Below, one piece after another: positions 18,101-24,689 of a DNA stretch of 45,531 nucleotides (the first letter of the stretch is position 1; every line of letters begins with the position of its first letter). The notes below the pieces were generated by a model. That model saw only the letters and a list, made by a program, of their open reading frames with translations. It ran no database searches and was not told where the DNA came from. The position numbers and the translations under genes were made by a program. The DNA is from Comamonas halotolerans (lineage in GTDB: Bacteria > Pseudomonadota > Gammaproteobacteria > Burkholderiales > Burkholderiaceae_C). The stretch is from positions 1 to 45,531 of the forward strand of contig NZ_JASAUZ010000014.1 in the NCBI RefSeq assembly GCF_030162935.1, in the 5' to 3' direction.

Positions 18101-18396
18101 ATATGCAGCTGAAACTCGATGATGATCAGGGTTTTGCCTTCATAGCTGCGCGAGGTGAGGGCGTTGATGCCTGCAATCGAGTTGATGGCTTCTTCCAAAG
18201 GCTTGGTGACTTCACTTTCCACAACTTCTGGCGAAGCACCCGGATAAGTTACCGAGACCACCACCACGGGAAAGTCGACATTGGGGAATTGGTCGATGGC
18301 AAGCCGTTGGTAGGAAAACAGCCCCAGCACCACAAAAGCCAGCATGACCATGGTAGCCATGACCGGATTGCGCAGACTAACCTTGGTAAACCACAT
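15181..18396 (-). CDS. RND-family (HAE1) multidrug efflux pump, inner-membrane subunit
   Basis: A 1071-residue RND transporter of normal length, starting MWFTKVSLRNPVMATMVM with the first of twelve membrane spans. Two large periplasmic loops follow the first and seventh spans. The proton-relay Asp pair is present in the fourth span (CVGLLIDDAIVVRENIVRH). The sequence is closer to the MdtB/MdtC and MexF-like branch than to metal (CusA) pumps, since no CusA-type Met pathway is evident. It expels drugs or other amphiphiles from the periplasm and inner membrane together with the adaptor (18418) and the tolC-like channel (12571). The gap to the adaptor is 21 bp. Confidence 0.93.
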   Translation of the reverse strand: MWFTKVSLRNPVMATMVMLAFVVLGLFSYQRLAIDQFPNVDFPVVVVSVTYPGASPEVVESEVTKPLEEAINSIAGINALTSRSYEGKTLIIIEFQLHIDGRKAADDVREKVATVRPLLRDEVDEPWVLRFDPASAPVWSVAVLPDSNTQPEGSEPLTSIQLTTWADQVLKKRLENVRGVGAVNLVGDTPREINIYLDPAALQAFGITPAQVVQAVRSENQDLPVGSIRSLQQERVVQINARIQRPEQFAEIVVAQRDAAPVRLGQLAQIKDGAQEVESLALYNGKRTLLLSVQKAQDENTIEVVNGLNQAINDLGAELPAGIRLEPIADSARPIQVAVDNVRQTLIEGAVLTVVIVFLFLNSWRSTIITGLTLPIALIGTFWFMYMFGFSINMVTLMALSLCVGLLIDDAIVVRENIVRHVQMGKKPFDAAMDGTQEIGLAVLATTLSIVAVFLPIGFMGGIIGKFFHEFGITIVAAVLISMFVSFTLDPMLSSVWHDPSLHAHGQTPNSGAKRTLYDRTLGRLTHWFDRASEDLSNLYQRLLKWSLLHRLATVLIAIGVFVGSLLMLPLLGSEFVPAADFSETRVNFETPQGSSIEGTEAKALQVEGIIRSMPEVRYTLTSINTGNAEGKHSASIYIRLVDRKARTRSLDEMSLTLRDALRSIPGIVITHVGLLEPVGGQKQIEFSIMGPDLGELNRLNLQLQAQLEKIPGLVDIDTSLQPPKPVVNVEIRRDAAADLGLSVGSIASSLRTLVAGDAIGNWRASDDETYDVNVRLAPEARTQAADLQRLPFALTNSDGSTRVVQLNQVADVMESTSPSQINRRAMTREVQFTANVALRSAGEVSNDITKILNDLEMPPGYRWEFGGSTKNMNESFAYALSALALAIIFIYMILASQFKSFIQPLALMTSLPLTLIGVVLALMMFNSAVSMFSIIGIVMLMGLVTKNAILLVDFAIRARGEHTNERGEIQQGLPREQALLLAAKVRLRPILMTTLAMVFGMVPLAFAVTEGSEQRAPMGQAVIGGVITSSLLTLVVVPVVYCYLDDLTQWLKRLWRGHEPDNAAQDAPRS

Positions 18397-18417
18397 GCTT
18401 GAGGGCTTTCTTGGGAG

Positions 18418-19644
18418 TTACTGTGCAGCTGCGTCGGCCGGAATGGTTGGGGTGCGCCCTATGCTATCGGGCGAAACGGCGGGCGTTTGCTGCAATGTCA
18501 CGCGGGTTCCGGCAGGCACTGCGCCAACGCTGCCAAGCAACACAATTTGCCCCTCCTGCAGTCCTTGTACAGCTACCCAGGTTTGATCTTCACCCTCGCT
18601 GCGCACACCTGGCGTCACATTGCTGTGCTGGACCACATTGTCGCGAACGGTTTGGACATAAGGCACAGGCTGATCAGTACGCACGGCGGTTAATGGAACC
18701 GCGATGGCTTGTGTAGTATCGGTACGGATAAAGCCTTCCACATACATGCCTGGGCGCAGGGGCGCGTCGGCGCTGGGTGCCAATCGCAAATACACAGGGA
18801 TAGCGCGGTTACCTTCGGAAGCGCTGGGGTTGATGCGCACAACCTCCGCTTGCAAAGTCTGCGATGTTTGTCCGTTGCTGGCACGCAGCTGGAGCTGTGC
18901 ACCTTGACCAACACGAACCTGGGCTGAGTCGTTGGCAGGCAACTGGGCTTGCAGCTCCAGCGTGGAGAGGTTGACGATTTCCACAATCGGTGCTTCCACA
19001 TTCACTCGCTCACCGTTTTGCACCATGCGGCGTGCCACCTGTCCGGCAATCGGGCTGCGCAACACGGTGTCATCCAGGCTTTTGCGTGCGGCATCCTGCG
19101 CGGCGCGCGCAGCGGCGTAATTGGCCTGCGCGGCTTGCAGATTGGCCGCCGATGTTGCCAGAGCTGTCTCGGAGATAAAGCCTTTGCTGACCAGCGCCTG
19201 GTTGTTGTCATGCTGGCGCTGCTGGATGACCACCTGCGCGTTGGCCGCATCGGCCTGCAATCTGGCTTGGCGGTGGCGTGCCTCGGATTCTGTGGCATCC
19301 ACGCGGGCGATCACCTGTCCTTGCGTGACCGTGTCGCCTTCGCGCACTTGCAGATCGCGCAGCTCACCGGGTACCCGGGCTTTGACGACGGCACTGTCAA
19401 CAGCCGACAGGCTGCCGGTGATCGGAATGCCCAGAGGTAACTCGCGCGTTGACACGCTCATCCATTCCTGCGGGTCAATGGTAAAGCTGGAGGCTCGGCG
19501 CTCTGTACTTGCCTGGAGCGCTTGTTGATTTTTGCTGCGCGCATCCAGCGCACGCCACATTCCCAGTACCACAGCCATAACGCTGAGCACTGCCAAAAAC
19601 CACATCCACTTTGGGATGCGGCGTGAAGAAGGGGGCTGTGTCAT
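18418..19644 (-). CDS. RND periplasmic adaptor (membrane fusion protein)
   Basis: A 408-residue HlyD/MFP-family adaptor with one N-terminal membrane anchor (MWFLAVLSVMAVVLGMWRAL). The lipoyl half-motif GELRDLQVREGDTVTQGQVI is followed by an Ala/Gln-rich alpha-hairpin (about 130-190), the second lipoyl half (LRSPIAGQVARRMVQNGERV) and the beta-barrel/membrane-proximal domains. It links the RND pump to the outer-membrane channel. Its start overlaps the stop of the TetR gene by four bases, showing translational coupling with the regulator. Confidence 0.92.
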   Translation of the reverse strand: MTQPPSSRRIPKWMWFLAVLSVMAVVLGMWRALDARSKNQQALQASTERRASSFTIDPQEWMSVSTRELPLGIPITGSLSAVDSAVVKARVPGELRDLQVREGDTVTQGQVIARVDATESEARHRQARLQADAANAQVVIQQRQHDNNQALVSKGFISETALATSAANLQAAQANYAAARAAQDAARKSLDDTVLRSPIAGQVARRMVQNGERVNVEAPIVEIVNLSTLELQAQLPANDSAQVRVGQGAQLQLRASNGQTSQTLQAEVVRINPSASEGNRAIPVYLRLAPSADAPLRPGMYVEGFIRTDTTQAIAVPLTAVRTDQPVPYVQTVRDNVVQHSNVTPGVRSEGEDQTWVAVQGLQEGQIVLLGSVGAVPAGTRVTLQQTPAVSPDSIGRTPTIPADAAAQ

Positions 19645-20297
19645 ATGGGATTAGCGGCCAGGCCGCGCAACAGGTTATCGACGTGAACTTCAAAATATGC
19701 TTTGGGCGAGACTCCCATGGAATCAGGCGCGCACATGCCCATGGAATGTCGCCATTGCAGGTAGGAGAACATGGGCGTTAGGATCAGATGAATGCCCGCG
19801 TTGACGTCGATCGGGCGGAATTCGCCACGATCAATACCTCTTTGCAAAATGCGACGTACCAAGTCATTGCCTGGTTTTATGACTTCTTCAAAATAAAAAG
19901 TCGCCAATTCAGGAAAGTTGCCACACTCACTGGTCATCAGCTTGTAGATACCGCCTGCATTTGAGTCGGCAATCCGTTCCACCCAAACGGCAAAAGCCTG
20001 GCGTACCAAGTCAGGTGTTGTGCCTACAAAGCCACTGAGTTCGTTTTGCCACTCCGCAAACCGCCCGGCAATGTTTTCTCGCACGACGGCTTTGAGCAAA
20101 GCCTCTTTGCTGGGGTAGTAGAGAAACAAAGTGCCTTTGGAAACATTGGCACGCGCAGCGACCTCCTCTACACGGGTTGCTGCGTAGCCTTTCTCAATGA
20201 ACAAACGGGTCGCTGCTTCCAGTAGTTCGGCTGGGCGCGCTTCTTTGCGTCTGGTTCGGCGTGCTGCTGTAATGGGCGTAGTGATGCTTGAGTTCAC
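19641..20297 (-). CDS. TetR-family regulator of the efflux operon
   Basis: A 218-residue TetR repressor. The DNA-binding domain covers about residues 18-65 (ELLEAATRLFIEKGYAATRV, then VAARANVSKGTLFLYYPSKE). The C-terminal ligand domain resembles AcrR-like proteins with a TetR_C motif (PLELATFYFEEVI-like). I favour the GTG at 20297 as start: the longer in-frame ATG at 20432 would place the start upstream of the palindrome at 20319-20332, which looks like its own operator, and the extra 45 residues are not TetR-like. It is the first gene of the operon tetR-adaptor-pump. It probably represses itself and the pump until a ligand binds. Confidence 0.85.
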   Translation of the reverse strand: MNSSITTPITAARRTRRKEARPAELLEAATRLFIEKGYAATRVEEVAARANVSKGTLFLYYPSKEALLKAVVRENIAGRFAEWQNELSGFVGTTPDLVRQAFAVWVERIADSNAGGIYKLMTSECGNFPELATFYFEEVIKPGNDLVRRILQRGIDRGEFRPIDVNAGIHLILTPMFSYLQWRHSMGMCAPDSMGVSPKAYFEVHVDNLLRGLAANPI

Positions 20298-20318
20298 AAC
20301 AAATGGTGCAGGGGAAAA

Positions 20319-20332
20319 TGACCGGTTAGTCA
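20319..20332. promoter_or_regulatory. palindrome, likely TetR operator
   Basis: TGAC-N6-GTCA (TGACCGGTTAGTCA) lies in the 144-bp divergent region between the TetR gene and msrA, 22 bp upstream of the proposed TetR start. Such palindromes are usual for AcrR-like repressors. Binding is inferred. Confidence 0.5.
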
Positions 20333-20440
20333 GTAAGCAAATATAGGGAAATCCTTGTCGTTGCGTCAAGATCCAACTTCCTACAAAGAGCAAGCGCCTG
20401 TGTGCCTGCCATGAATGCAAAGTGGATGTCAAAATGAGGC

Positions 20441-20977
20441 ATGCAAGAGATTATTTATTTGGGCGGTGGCTGCTTTTGGTGCACCGAAGCGGTATTTGAC
20501 CGCGTGGCAGGAGTTCTGGATGTGGAGAGCGGCTATGCCAACGGGCATGTGGCAAAGCCCAGTTACGAGCATGTATGCGAAGGAAGCACAGGCCACGCTG
20601 AAGTTCTCAAAGTTGTCTTCGACCCAGAACAAATTGCACTTGAGCGCTTGTTGGAAATTTTTTTTGGCACGCACGATCCCACAACGCTGAACCGCCAAGG
20701 CAATGATGTGGGTACGCAGTACCGTAGCGCCATCTACACCACTAATCCAGAGCAACAGTCAGCAGCTAAAGCGTTTGTGGACCAGCTCAATAGCCAGAAT
20801 ATCTTTGGTGTGCCAGTGGTGACAGAGGTTGAACCATTGGACAACTACTGGCCGGCTGAAGACTATCATCAGGATTACTTCGCAAGAAACCCGCACCAAG
20901 GCTATTGCGCCTTGGTGGTGGGACCCAAGGTACAGAAGTTTTTGCAGACTTTTGCTGCCTACGCAAAAAGTGCCTGA
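20441..20977 (+). CDS. msrA: peptide methionine sulfoxide reductase MsrA
   Basis: A 178-residue MsrA with the catalytic motif GGCFWCTEAVF (Cys11), the family segment GYANGHVAKPSYEHVCEGST and FFGTHDPTTLNRQGNDVGTQYRS. It reduces methionine-S-sulfoxide in proteins. No paired C-terminal Gly-Cys recycling motif is obvious, so the resolving Cys may be Cys14 or the Cys in YCALVVGP near the end. It diverges from the TetR-RND operon; no separate regulator is visible. Confidence 0.95.
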   Translation: MQEIIYLGGGCFWCTEAVFDRVAGVLDVESGYANGHVAKPSYEHVCEGSTGHAEVLKVVFDPEQIALERLLEIFFGTHDPTTLNRQGNDVGTQYRSAIYTTNPEQQSAAKAFVDQLNSQNIFGVPVVTEVEPLDNYWPAEDYHQDYFARNPHQGYCALVVGPKVQKFLQTFAAYAKSA

Positions 20978-21019
20978 CAGCAGCAAGGCGAACTGCGAAT
21001 CACTATCACTTTGCAGGCA

Positions 21020-21040
21020 TAATGCAACTGTGTTGCGTTA
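21020..21040. promoter_or_regulatory. candidate Zur operator
   Basis: TAATGCAAC-TGT-GTTGCGTTA is a 9+9 bp inverted repeat with one mismatch, placed 10 bp before the proposed Zur start. The AT-rich outer ends and overall length fit Fur-family boxes. Autoregulation of the zinc locus is inferred. Confidence 0.55.
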
Positions 21041-21050
21041 ATGCTTGCTT

Positions 21051-21539
21051 ATGCTGTCTCATTCCAAACTTGCTCCACTGGCTTTGCCTGCAGGCATGCG
21101 TGCTACGCGTGCTGTGCGGGCTTTGCTGGCTTTGTTGCCCCATCAACCGCAAGGTGGGTGGACGCAAGCCATGGTGGAAGAGGCTTTGTTGCAGCAGGGC
21201 GTACCCGTCAACCGTGTAACGGTGTATCGCGCTCTGGATCGTCTGGCTGAGGCTGGATTGCTGCAGCGTCTGGTGGACGAACATCGCATTACCCGTTATT
21301 GGGTACTTGAATCCGGTCATGCTGCACCCACTGCGCACATGGAGTGCAAGGGATGCCATCAGCCCATGCCACTGGATGAGAGCGCCAGTTCCGTGCAAGC
21401 TGCCTTGCAGGCTCTGCGTCAGGCGGTGGCTCAAACCACCGGCGTTGCCACTCCTTTGCTGGACGTGACTTTGCAAGGGGAGTGCGCCCATTGCGCCAGT
21501 GACGCAGCACATCACCCTCTGTCCACAACTCGAAAGTGA
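21051..21539 (+). CDS. zur: Fur-family regulator, Zur-like
   Basis: A 162-residue Fur-superfamily protein. A winged-helix domain comes first (VNRVTVYRALDRLAEAGLLQ, about residues 54-73), then the metal-sensor region with His (DEHRITRYW and GHAAPTAH), a first structural Cys pair (MECKGCHQPM) and a second pair near the C-terminus (GECAHCAS). It is judged Zur rather than Fur because its operon holds secreted His/Cys proteins and a His-rich TonB receptor. I chose the ATG at 21051; a TTG two codons upstream would also be in frame. The next gene starts 5 bases after its stop, so the four genes 21051-24552 are probably one transcript. Confidence 0.82.
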   Translation: MLSHSKLAPLALPAGMRATRAVRALLALLPHQPQGGWTQAMVEEALLQQGVPVNRVTVYRALDRLAEAGLLQRLVDEHRITRYWVLESGHAAPTAHMECKGCHQPMPLDESASSVQAALQALRQAVAQTTGVATPLLDVTLQGECAHCASDAAHHPLSTTRK

Positions 21540-21543
21540 TGTT

Positions 21544-21846
21544 ATGAAATCTTTCATCTCTACTGTCGCTGCACTTGTAATCCTTGCAGCCCCTGCATGG
21601 GCACACGATGACCATGCGCATACCCAAACACCAAGCCAATCTGTGAATACAACGCAAGCAGCTCCTAAAGTAGATGCGCACACGCAGGAAGATATCGAGC
21701 GTCACCGCGGCATGGCTCGTGCGCATGAACAAGCTGCACAGTGTTTGGCTACTGGAACGAAATATGAAGAGTGCCAGAAACAGTTACAAGCCAGTTGCAA
21801 AGGCTTGGCCCTGGGTAAAAACTGCGGCATGCGCCATGCGCACTAA
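21544..21846 (+). CDS. small secreted His/Cys-rich protein of the zinc locus
   Basis: A 100-residue exported protein: a signal peptide (residues 1 to about 20, ending APAWA), then a His-rich mature N-terminus (HDDHAHTQ). A helical region follows with four Cys residues (Cys at QCLATG, EECQKQ, ASCKGL and KNCGMRHAH) and a terminal His pair. It starts 4 bases after the Zur stop, with its ribosome-binding site inside the end of zur. The ligand-rich mature part and the context suggest a periplasmic zinc-binding or delivery role. I do not know a named family; function is inferred from composition only. Confidence 0.75.
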   Translation: MKSFISTVAALVILAAPAWAHDDHAHTQTPSQSVNTTQAAPKVDAHTQEDIERHRGMARAHEQAAQCLATGTKYEECQKQLQASCKGLALGKNCGMRHAH

Positions 21847-21849
21847 GTA

Positions 21850-21869
21850 CTTTCAACGTTTGTTGAAAG
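21850..21869 (+). promoter_or_regulatory. 8-bp hairpin between two zinc-locus genes
   Basis: CTTTCAAC-GTTT-GTTGAAAG, a perfect stem, lies in the 39-bp gap between the two small secreted-protein genes, with no T-run. It could stabilise or process the mRNA, or set expression levels between the genes. Confidence 0.35.
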
Positions 21870-21885
21870 CTGACTAAGCATTGGT

Positions 21886-22251
21886 ATGAACGTGTTTTCT
21901 CGCATGCAAGCTTTGCGCACGCCCTGGTTGGGGTGGTGGCTGGCCATGGCTTTGGTGCTTGCACCGGCTTTGGGGCGCATGCACGAGGTGCTGCACGCAC
22001 CTGCACTACAAACACAGCTGAACAGCGCGCATTCGCACACAGGCCTTGCAGCCTGGTTTGATGGGCACGATGCTCAGACATGTTTGGTTTTTGATCAATT
22101 GGGGCATGGTGCTGCGAACACGCTGCCATCCACTCCGATCCCCCACGCCTTACCCACGCAGCCACCGGTATGGATGTGCGAAGCCTGCCTGCTGCCCGCT
22201 GCGCCACGCCTGTTTCTCGCTCGCGCTCCGCCGCAAGACTTCACGGCCTGA
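21886..22251 (+). CDS. DUF2946-like small exported protein of the zinc locus
   Basis: A 121-residue protein with a hydrophobic N-terminus (LGWWLAMALVLAPALG, about 15-30) and His residues just after it (MHEVLHAP and SAHSHTG). A central segment reads LAAWFDGHDAQTCLVFDQLGHG, and a late CEAC motif comes before a Pro/Ala-rich tail. The design parallels the small gene in front of the copper receptor at 190-630: hydrophobic start, His-rich middle, CxxC and Pro/Ala end. It sits in front of the TonB receptor in the same way. This supports a shared role for such proteins beside metal receptors. Function is not known. Confidence 0.7.
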   Translation: MNVFSRMQALRTPWLGWWLAMALVLAPALGRMHEVLHAPALQTQLNSAHSHTGLAAWFDGHDAQTCLVFDQLGHGAANTLPSTPIPHALPTQPPVWMCEACLLPAAPRLFLARAPPQDFTA

Positions 22252-22437
22252 AGGCCGCTCTCTTTCCTGACATGGACGCTGGCGCACAAACGCTTGGTGC
22301 GCGCAGCCACTTTTACTGAATTTTTCAAGATGCGCTGCCGTGCTTGTTGTGCGATGCAGCCGGTTTTTGCTGCCTGTTGCACAGCGTGCATGGGCTGGCA
22401 GTGTTGGCGCGCATCTTGCCTTGAGAGAAACAACCGT

Positions 22438-24552
22438 ATGAAGTCTTTGCAAACTGGAGCGAAGAAGTTGCATCTGTTGCACCCTGTCGCCATGGCGGCT
22501 GCGCTGTGCGTGTCCTCGGTGCACATGGCGCAGGCACAGGAGCAGGTGCCTGCCGCCACATTGCCCGATGTCACGGTATCAGCCAGTGGCCTTGGCTTGA
22601 GCACTGAGGAAATGGCTGCGCCGGTCAGCGTGCTGGATGGTCAGTTGTGGCAGATGCAGCGCAGGGCCACCCTGGGCGACAGCCTCAGTGGTGAGCCGGG
22701 CATTCATGCCACGCACTTCGGCGCTGGCGCCAGCCGCCCGATCATTCGGGGGATGGATGGCCCGCGCGTGGGCGTGCTGGCCAATGGCGTGGAGTTGCAC
22801 GACGCATCCACCATCAGCCCGGATCATGCGGTGACGTCAGAGCCGCTGCTGGCCAAGCAAGTGGAAATTTTGCGTGGGCCCAGCGCTTTAGTGCATGGCG
22901 GTGCCGTAGGCGGTGTGGTCAATGTGGTCGATGAAAAAGTCCCCACACAGCGTCCACAAAAAACTGTGGAGGGCAGCGCCCAGGTGCAGTGGGGGAGTGC
23001 GGCCAACGAAAAAAGTGGTGCCTTGGGGCTGACGACGGCGGCAGGTCCTCTGGTGCTGCGCGTGGAGGTGGCGGGGCGCAATGCAAGCGATTACCGTGTG
23101 GGCGGTGATTGGCGCAGCGAGGAAGGAGGGCGCAAAGTCCCTGGCAGCTTCAGCGATGGCAATACCGGTAGCGTGGGCCTGTCATGGGTGGGCCGCGATG
23201 CGTATCTGGGTGCTGCCTACACGCGCCAGCGCGCCCAGTATGGCATTCCTGGTCACGAACATGCAGACTGCCATTTGCATGGCATCAGTCATATTCACTG
23301 CGGAACGCATGGTCACAATGATCACGATCACGATCACGATCACGATCACGATCACGATCACGATCACGATCACGATCACGATCACGATCACGATCACGAT
23401 CATGGAGTGCCCGAAGTGGATATGACCAGCCATCGCTGGGATTTGCGTGGTGAATGGCGCAATCCTTGGGCAGGCGTAGAAGCGCTGCGCCTGAAAGGCA
23501 GCCACACTCGTTACAGTCATGACGAGCTGGAAGAAGGGGAGGTGGCGACTGCTTTTCGCAATCGTGCGCACGACCTGCGCTTTGAGCTGCAGCATGCTCC
23601 CATCGCTGGATGGCGCGGCGTGCTTGGGGTGAGCAATGGTCAACGGAATTTCAGTGCGCAGGGCGAAGAGCAGTACGTGCCAGCCACACGTACGCAAAAG
23701 CAAGGGCTTTTTTTACTGGAAGAATACCAATGGGCTGACTGGCGCCTGCAAGCCGCATTACGCCACGACCGGCAAAGTGTGCGGATACAAGCGGATGGCG
23801 TCGAGCGCAAGCACAACGGCACTTCGGCATCGCTGGGCGCAGTGTGGAAGTTTCAGCCTGGATGGCAAGCCACCGCCTCATTCAGTCATGCCGTACGCAT
23901 GCCGACTGCGGAAGAGCTGTTTGCTGATGGCATGCACATGGCCACCAGCACGTGGGAGATTGGCAACAGCAATCTGCAAAAAGAAACCAGCAATGCCTGG
24001 GACTTGGGTGTGCATAAGCTGACGGGCAACACCACCTGGAGTGCGAACTTCTATCACTATCGCGTCAACAGCTACATCTATGGACGGACAGTGCATCGTG
24101 ACGAAGGCGTGCAGCTGCAGCACTACACCCAGGCCGATGCCAAGTTCACCGGCGTGGAGGGGCAGGTGCGCCAGCGCATCAACCGCCACATGGGAGTGAG
24201 TGTGTTTGGCGATCTGGTGCGCGCCAAGCTGGTCAGCGGTGGTAATTTGCCACGTATTCCTGCGGCGCGGCTGGGCTTGCGGGTGGATGGCAGCTGGCAA
24301 GGCTGGGAGGGGATGGCCGAGTGGGTGCAAGTGGCCCACCAAAGCAAAACCGCTGCCTATGAAGACAGCACGGGAGGCTACGGTATGCTGAATCTCAGCG
24401 CTTCCTATCGTTTCCCCGGTACTCCGTTGCAGTTCATGCTCAAAGCAGAGAATCTGACTGACCGACAGGCCTATGCCCACACTTCTGCCATCAAACGCGC
24501 CGCGCCACTCAAGGGGCGCAACATCACTGTTGGTTTACAAATGGATTTCTAA
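22438..24552 (+). CDS. znuD: TonB-dependent zinc receptor (ZnuD-like) with Asp-His repeat loop
   Basis: A 704-residue outer-membrane receptor: signal peptide (residues 1 to about 33, ending HMAQAQ), TonB box region (LPDVTVSAS), plug domain (GASRPIIRGMDGPRVGVLAN) and a barrel ending in a terminal Phe (GLQMDF). The family matches ZnuD/YncD-like receptors. Its distinguishing part is a His/Asp loop in the barrel. Residues about 277-294 carry a Cys/His cluster (HADCHLHGISHIHCGTHGH), and residues 295-322 are fourteen Asp-His pairs encoded by a pure hexamer tract. Such loops collect Zn2+ at the cell surface. I chose the ATG at 22438 because it begins a signal peptide; the frame is open to 22294 but Cys/Arg-rich. 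It is the last gene of the zur locus. Confidence 0.88.
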   Translation: MKSLQTGAKKLHLLHPVAMAAALCVSSVHMAQAQEQVPAATLPDVTVSASGLGLSTEEMAAPVSVLDGQLWQMQRRATLGDSLSGEPGIHATHFGAGASRPIIRGMDGPRVGVLANGVELHDASTISPDHAVTSEPLLAKQVEILRGPSALVHGGAVGGVVNVVDEKVPTQRPQKTVEGSAQVQWGSAANEKSGALGLTTAAGPLVLRVEVAGRNASDYRVGGDWRSEEGGRKVPGSFSDGNTGSVGLSWVGRDAYLGAAYTRQRAQYGIPGHEHADCHLHGISHIHCGTHGHNDHDHDHDHDHDHDHDHDHDHDHDHDHDHGVPEVDMTSHRWDLRGEWRNPWAGVEALRLKGSHTRYSHDELEEGEVATAFRNRAHDLRFELQHAPIAGWRGVLGVSNGQRNFSAQGEEQYVPATRTQKQGLFLLEEYQWADWRLQAALRHDRQSVRIQADGVERKHNGTSASLGAVWKFQPGWQATASFSHAVRMPTAEELFADGMHMATSTWEIGNSNLQKETSNAWDLGVHKLTGNTTWSANFYHYRVNSYIYGRTVHRDEGVQLQHYTQADAKFTGVEGQVRQRINRHMGVSVFGDLVRAKLVSGGNLPRIPAARLGLRVDGSWQGWEGMAEWVQVAHQSKTAAYEDSTGGYGMLNLSASYRFPGTPLQFMLKAENLTDRQAYAHTSAIKRAAPLKGRNITVGLQMDF
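23320..23403 (+). repeat. hexanucleotide tandem repeat, 14 units of GATCAC
   Basis: Thirteen identical GATCAC units and a final GATCAT lie inside the zinc receptor gene and encode (Asp-His)14. Perfect codon identity (all GAT CAC although synonymous codons exist) indicates recent slipped-strand expansion. Unit changes keep the reading frame, so the loop length can vary by two residues per unit. Confidence 0.97.
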
Positions 24553-24633
24553 AAGCCGACACGCTTTTCAAAGGCGCGAACTGTAACGCATGTGCGCTGT
24601 TTAAGAAAAAGCAGCGCATATGATGCGGTCAGC

Positions 24634-24663
24634 ACCAGCACGGTGGCATGCCGTGCTGGTTTC
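24634..24663 (+). terminator. hairpin after the zinc receptor, probable terminator
   Basis: A perfect 10-bp stem (ACCAGCACGG / CCGTGCTGGT) with a 7-base loop is followed by TTTC, 82 bp after the receptor stop and before the transporter start. The T-tail is short, so strength is uncertain. Confidence 0.55.
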
Positions 24664-24689
24664 GGACCAAGAGAGATGGGTACATACAC

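Noticed and set aside
23320..23403. CRISPR-like repeat array
   Set aside because: Units are 6 bp without spacers and lie within a coding region; it is a microsatellite, not a CRISPR. No other CRISPR pattern was seen.
23182..23703. Antisense frame with an Ile-Val repeat across the hexamer tract
   Set aside because: It exists only because the GATCAC tract is open in several frames; the sense frame encodes a clear TonB receptor.
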